Shown here in pieces: positions 60,202-64,000 of a stretch of DNA of 64,000 bases (positions are counted from its first letter, which is position 1; every line of letters starts with the position of its first letter). A program made the position numbers and the translations under genes. The stretch is from Progne subis subis (taxonomy: Eukaryota; Chordata; Aves; Passeriformes; Hirundinidae): assembly GCA_022316685.1 (NCBI GenBank), contig JAKJHU010000030.1:18002893-18066892 (forward strand), given 5' to 3'. The notes beneath the pieces are model-generated. The model was not told the origin of the DNA and did not search any database. It saw only the letters and a program-made list of their open reading frames with translations.

Positions 60202-63200
60202 TGTCCACTCTCTTCCTCTGTGCATCTCACATATTATTAGAGCCACCCCAAAAACTAAAAGCTTGGTAAACAATCTAATGCAGGATCATACCAAGCTATG
60301 GTTCTGTGACCTGACTGTCAGGGATTTGCAGTTTGTGGGATGAAGTGGTGGATTTGATGTTTATTTCCCCAAACTACTGAAATGCACTGTCCAAGAGGAG
60401 TGCCTTTCCCTGCCTGACTTCCTGCCTGAGACCCTCAGAGGGGCCAATAGGGGCACCTATGGAAGGAGTCAGAGGACACTGCCTTCCCTTGAGGTTGGCA
60501 TCAGAATCCTCTCTCCAGGTGTGTCTCCAGTCCAAACATTTTGCCTTTAAACAGTAAATTATACTCTCTTTTTTTCAGATAGTCAAAATTGGTGGAGTAG
60601 TCATAACAAGGATCATTTAAGTGGAATGAGGTTGGAGCTTAAGTGTAATGCATTAAATGGAACTGGACCATAGATTATACCATTGGGTTTCTGAGTGTTG
60701 TACATATTTTAAAACCATAATAAAATTCTGGCTGCTCTCAGTAGTTTGGGTTTTAACTTGTAAACTCAAAATGAATACAAAAGGTTTAATTTTAGAGATT
60801 GAAGTACTGTATCAATTCACATCATAATAAAGCCAAGATTTGTACAAAGAATGGAGAAAGGGAGAAACAAAAGAAACATTCAGAACATGGGGCAGTAGTG
60901 AGAATCAGGTATGCTTAAGAACAATATTTAGCTTGTCATGTCCCTGAGGACTGCTGGAGAATGGGTCTCATGTAATTGAGTGGAAATGCCATCTTATCTG
61001 AAATATTCTTATGAAAATATTTGTTCTGAAAAATCCATTTTCTCAGAAGGAAGTAGAGCAGAAAAAGAATTTCAATGTAAATCTTCATAAACAGCTGTAC
61101 TTTAATAGCTGATTCCAAATATAAAAACACATTTGTCAATAATATGAGCATGGGTGAATATTTTTTTACCTTCCCAATAATAGACAAGACTTTCCAATAA
61201 ATATGACCATAAGTTTTACTTCTAAAACTACTGAAAAATTTATATTAGTTTAATCCTAGAGGAATTTTTGTTTCTATTAATACTTCAGGGTCCCAAATTA
61301 GTTTCTTAATAGATATTTGATATTCTTGTCTTTGTTGCTCTAAAGGAAATATTTTACTCCAATGTTTAAGAATGTACATCAGGGAAAGAATAGGCTAGAA
61401 AGGAGCTCTTATCTGATTTGTATAAATTTAGGACAAAACCAGCAAGCAATCCAACTTACCACAATCTCAACTGCATACTGTTTAAATTGTCAGATTCACA
61501 GAAAAATAAATGACATTCTGCTTGATGGATTTATCTTCTCTATGGATGTGAATAATTTGAAAAAGATTATCAGGATGCAGCTACATTTTATGGATTTCAT
61601 GTAATTTTCAAAATTTCATAGTGTGGAAGTACCTTATTTGATGGGAGATGGATCTCTAGCTCATTAGTTAGGAACAGGTCTAGAATACTTTGACCCTTGG
61701 CAAAATTGCATTGTCACTTCTGGGTGTATCAAAGATGGATTTAACCATGTTATTCTCTCAGTTATGGCATCACTGCTTCCCACTGCTTTCTGAAAGCAGA
61801 AACAATCTACCTAAAATATTCTCCTCTGTCAAAGTTTTAATTTTGTTTCTATGTAAATAATGCATATGCACAGGCACTAGTGCTGCCGTCATTAACTGGG
61901 AATAAACCTGGAGCTTTCAGCTCTGCAAGTACAGACCCACACAATCTGAGCAGAAGAAGCGGTTCTGTCACCTTCTATTAAATAGCAGGCTGCTGCAGCC
62001 CCTGTTACTCACCATCGGGAGGGTGAACCTGCATGCATTAAACACTGTTTATAATATTCAACGTGGAGGTGCCAGCAGACACTGTGGAGCCCTCATTTGA
62101 TCCGTTTTAAATGGTAGGAATCAGGCATGGCACGAGGAGAGGTCGCTCGTGGCTTTGCTCGCAAGCACGTCTGCCCCATTGCTGCTCTCCCTGGCTGTGC
62201 TATAGTCATTAACCACCACGGCTGCGGAATTCCAAACAAACCACACTGGAAGCAGCAACTGCAAATGAAATAATTAAAGTCAGCTCTGCTTTGCTGAATG
62301 TTAATAGGCTAATGGTCCTACAGACACTTAACTACAGCCTGTAGCTTTTCTGTGTGTGAAGCAGTGAAAGCTTACTTAAATTCTGCAAATGTACTTCAAA
62401 GGATCCAGCTAGAGACACTACGTGCTGCAGAGGGAAAAAACAAAAAAGTTCCTTTTTCGCAAGTCTCAGAGTGATGAAATCTCGATTGCAGGGGAAGGCA
62501 GTCTTGAAATGCCTGAGAAATAACACACTGCATTGATATTCTGTCAGAGTTTTTCACTGCTGAAGATAGAGAAGTAAAACAAATAAATCCTGTCACTAAG
62601 GAGCGAGCTGAACTCAATACAGTGCACAGTGTTTGCAAGGTCAACTCCCTGCTCTCTATAGGCAGGTCTGTTTATAACTGCTGTGTTCAAAACCAAAGCC
62701 CACTGTTGATCCCCATGTGCTGACAGCAGTTACTCTCACACTGAAGCCAAAATAATAAATCTCACCAGGCATTCTTCAAAAGGAGACACAGATCCTTCAG
62801 GGTTAACTGCATAGGGGAGGAGAGCAATGTCAGAATGGAGTCAAACTTTAAAACACACTCTGGAAAAGCTTTGAAGATTGCTTGGGCTCTGGGAGGGGAA
62901 GAGACCAGAAGTCACATTGATTTTTCCATCACTCTCCTCTTTACAAACAATATTCATTTGTCTAGTTGTAAATTCACATTTCCTGTATGTTTCACCTCTA
63001 TTATTCTGTGCCTGAACTTGAGGAATCCCTTTTCCATAATTTTTTAACTTCTTTCTTCCCCTTTCAAGTTACATGAAGGGGGCACAATTGAAGTGATGTG
63101 CTGCCAAGAATGAGTGGATCCTCTATCGTCTTTGCACAGTTCTCACACCCACAGAGCATGTCCACTCAGTGAATACACAGGTCAAAACACGTGTGCAGAT

Positions 63201-63212
63201 CTTTTCACCTGA

Positions 63213-63228
63213 ACACACACACACACAC
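63213..63228. repeat. (AC)n microsatellite
   Basis: Eight AC units. Confidence 0.9.
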
Positions 63229-64000
63229 TCATTACCTTCCTCATCATCCTGAAAGAGGCTGAATGAAGTTTTCCCCTCCTCAGGTATGTCCATTCCATGG
63301 GAAGGGGACACAGCAATGGATTTTAGGGTCCCCAGTGATTCAAGAAGGCAGCCAATCCTTCTGCTAGGACACTAGTAAGCAGGTTATAGGTATCAGCCTC
63401 GAGCCCTGAACCCTCCTATATGCATTTCCAAATCAAAGAGAGAATAAATGATGGAGGCAGAGAGCAGATGTTTAGGCTGTGGCTGCTTATAGCTTGAAAG
63501 AGAGAAAGACACTTCCCTCTGTTGATATCGATAAGGCCAAGTAGCTTCATTCTCTTATTTGAGGGAAAATAAAACCTGATTTGAAATGCTACCCCTGCCT
63601 TGATGTGGTATCCACAGGTCTGCTGAGGAGCAGTCATGACCAGCCAGCTGCAACACATTAACTGGAAAGGACAAAATGGGTAAAACTATCAACTTGTGCT
63701 GTACAGAAGAACTCAGTGTACATCTCACCACTCTTCCTGTCTCATTAAATTAAACTAAATCAAATCATATCCGAGATTTAGATGGTAGAAATGTGCACAA
63801 CAGGGATCTATCTGGGCTTTCAATTCTGCATGAAGTGTGAGTAAGAGAAATTTGCTTTTGCAGCTCAGTTTCATTGATGTGCAAGCTAGTATTCATGTCA
63901 GGTTTTCTTTAAAGGATACTTGAATGGCTCTATTTTTAGATTTTACTGTGATGTTATTTCATCAGCTACTGCATGCATAATGCATCATCAGCAACAAAAA

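Larger units (their letters stand above)
58002..64000. other. Unique DNA, possible conserved noncoding blocks, no gene seen
   Basis: No recognisable exon. Segments 59570-59680 and about 61880-62480 have mixed composition, many TAAT/ATTA motifs and few low-complexity runs, the look of vertebrate conserved noncoding elements (inference only). Confidence 0.45.

Overview
The window looks like intergenic or intronic DNA from a bird nuclear genome, most likely a songbird (an inference). Its interspersed repeats are CR1-type LINE fragments and retroviral LTRs; I see no L1 or Alu-like elements. The best-preserved element has an alpharetrovirus-like gag, a group characteristic of birds. The DNA is AT-rich, full of stops in all frames, and holds many poly(A)/poly(T) tracts and microsatellites. 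I recognise no host protein-coding exon, tRNA, rRNA, CRISPR array or bacterial-style operon. Nearly all short open frames are chance.

The main feature is at 49.1-52.7 kb: a 3,240-bp endogenous retrovirus on the minus strand. It has two 293-bp LTRs that I find identical base for base, a 5-bp target duplication (GCTAC), a primer-binding site matching the 3' end of tRNA-Phe, and a polypurine tract. Between the LTRs lie an intact but C-terminally truncated gag (537 codons) and a 246-codon env remnant that is almost entirely the transmembrane subunit. The rest of gag, all of pro-pol and most of the surface subunit are missing. The provirus sits inside an older 293-bp solo LTR of another family, whose own 6-bp duplication (CTCCCA on the plus strand) still flanks the nest. 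A second solo LTR of that older family, on the opposite strand with its own 6-bp duplication (TTCAAG), is at 18.8-19.1 kb.

Layout: 1-14 kb is mostly unique AT-rich DNA with a GC-rich patch at 7.8-8.6 kb and an old CR1 fragment near 11 kb. An LTR-like element lies at 14.05-14.40 kb and the first solo LTR at 18.8 kb. From 19 to 35 kb there is unique DNA with an eroded CR1 at 29 kb. CR1 fragments lie at 35.9 (minus), 36.6 (plus), 39.3 (minus) and 43.3-44.0 kb (plus). A 734-bp LTR-like element at 47.2-48.0 kb precedes the nested retrovirus. From 52.7 to 64 kb there is unique DNA with an inverted A/C-G/T repeat at 54.8-55.0 kb, an uninterrupted 101-nt pyrimidine tract at 57.9 kb, and stretches near 59.6 and 62 kb that have the look of conserved noncoding sequence.

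No host genes are present to work together. The biological story is retroviral: successive insertions at one spot, the last recent enough that its LTRs have not diverged, leaving a compact element with Gag (matrix plus N-terminal capsid) and a fusion subunit but no enzymes of its own.
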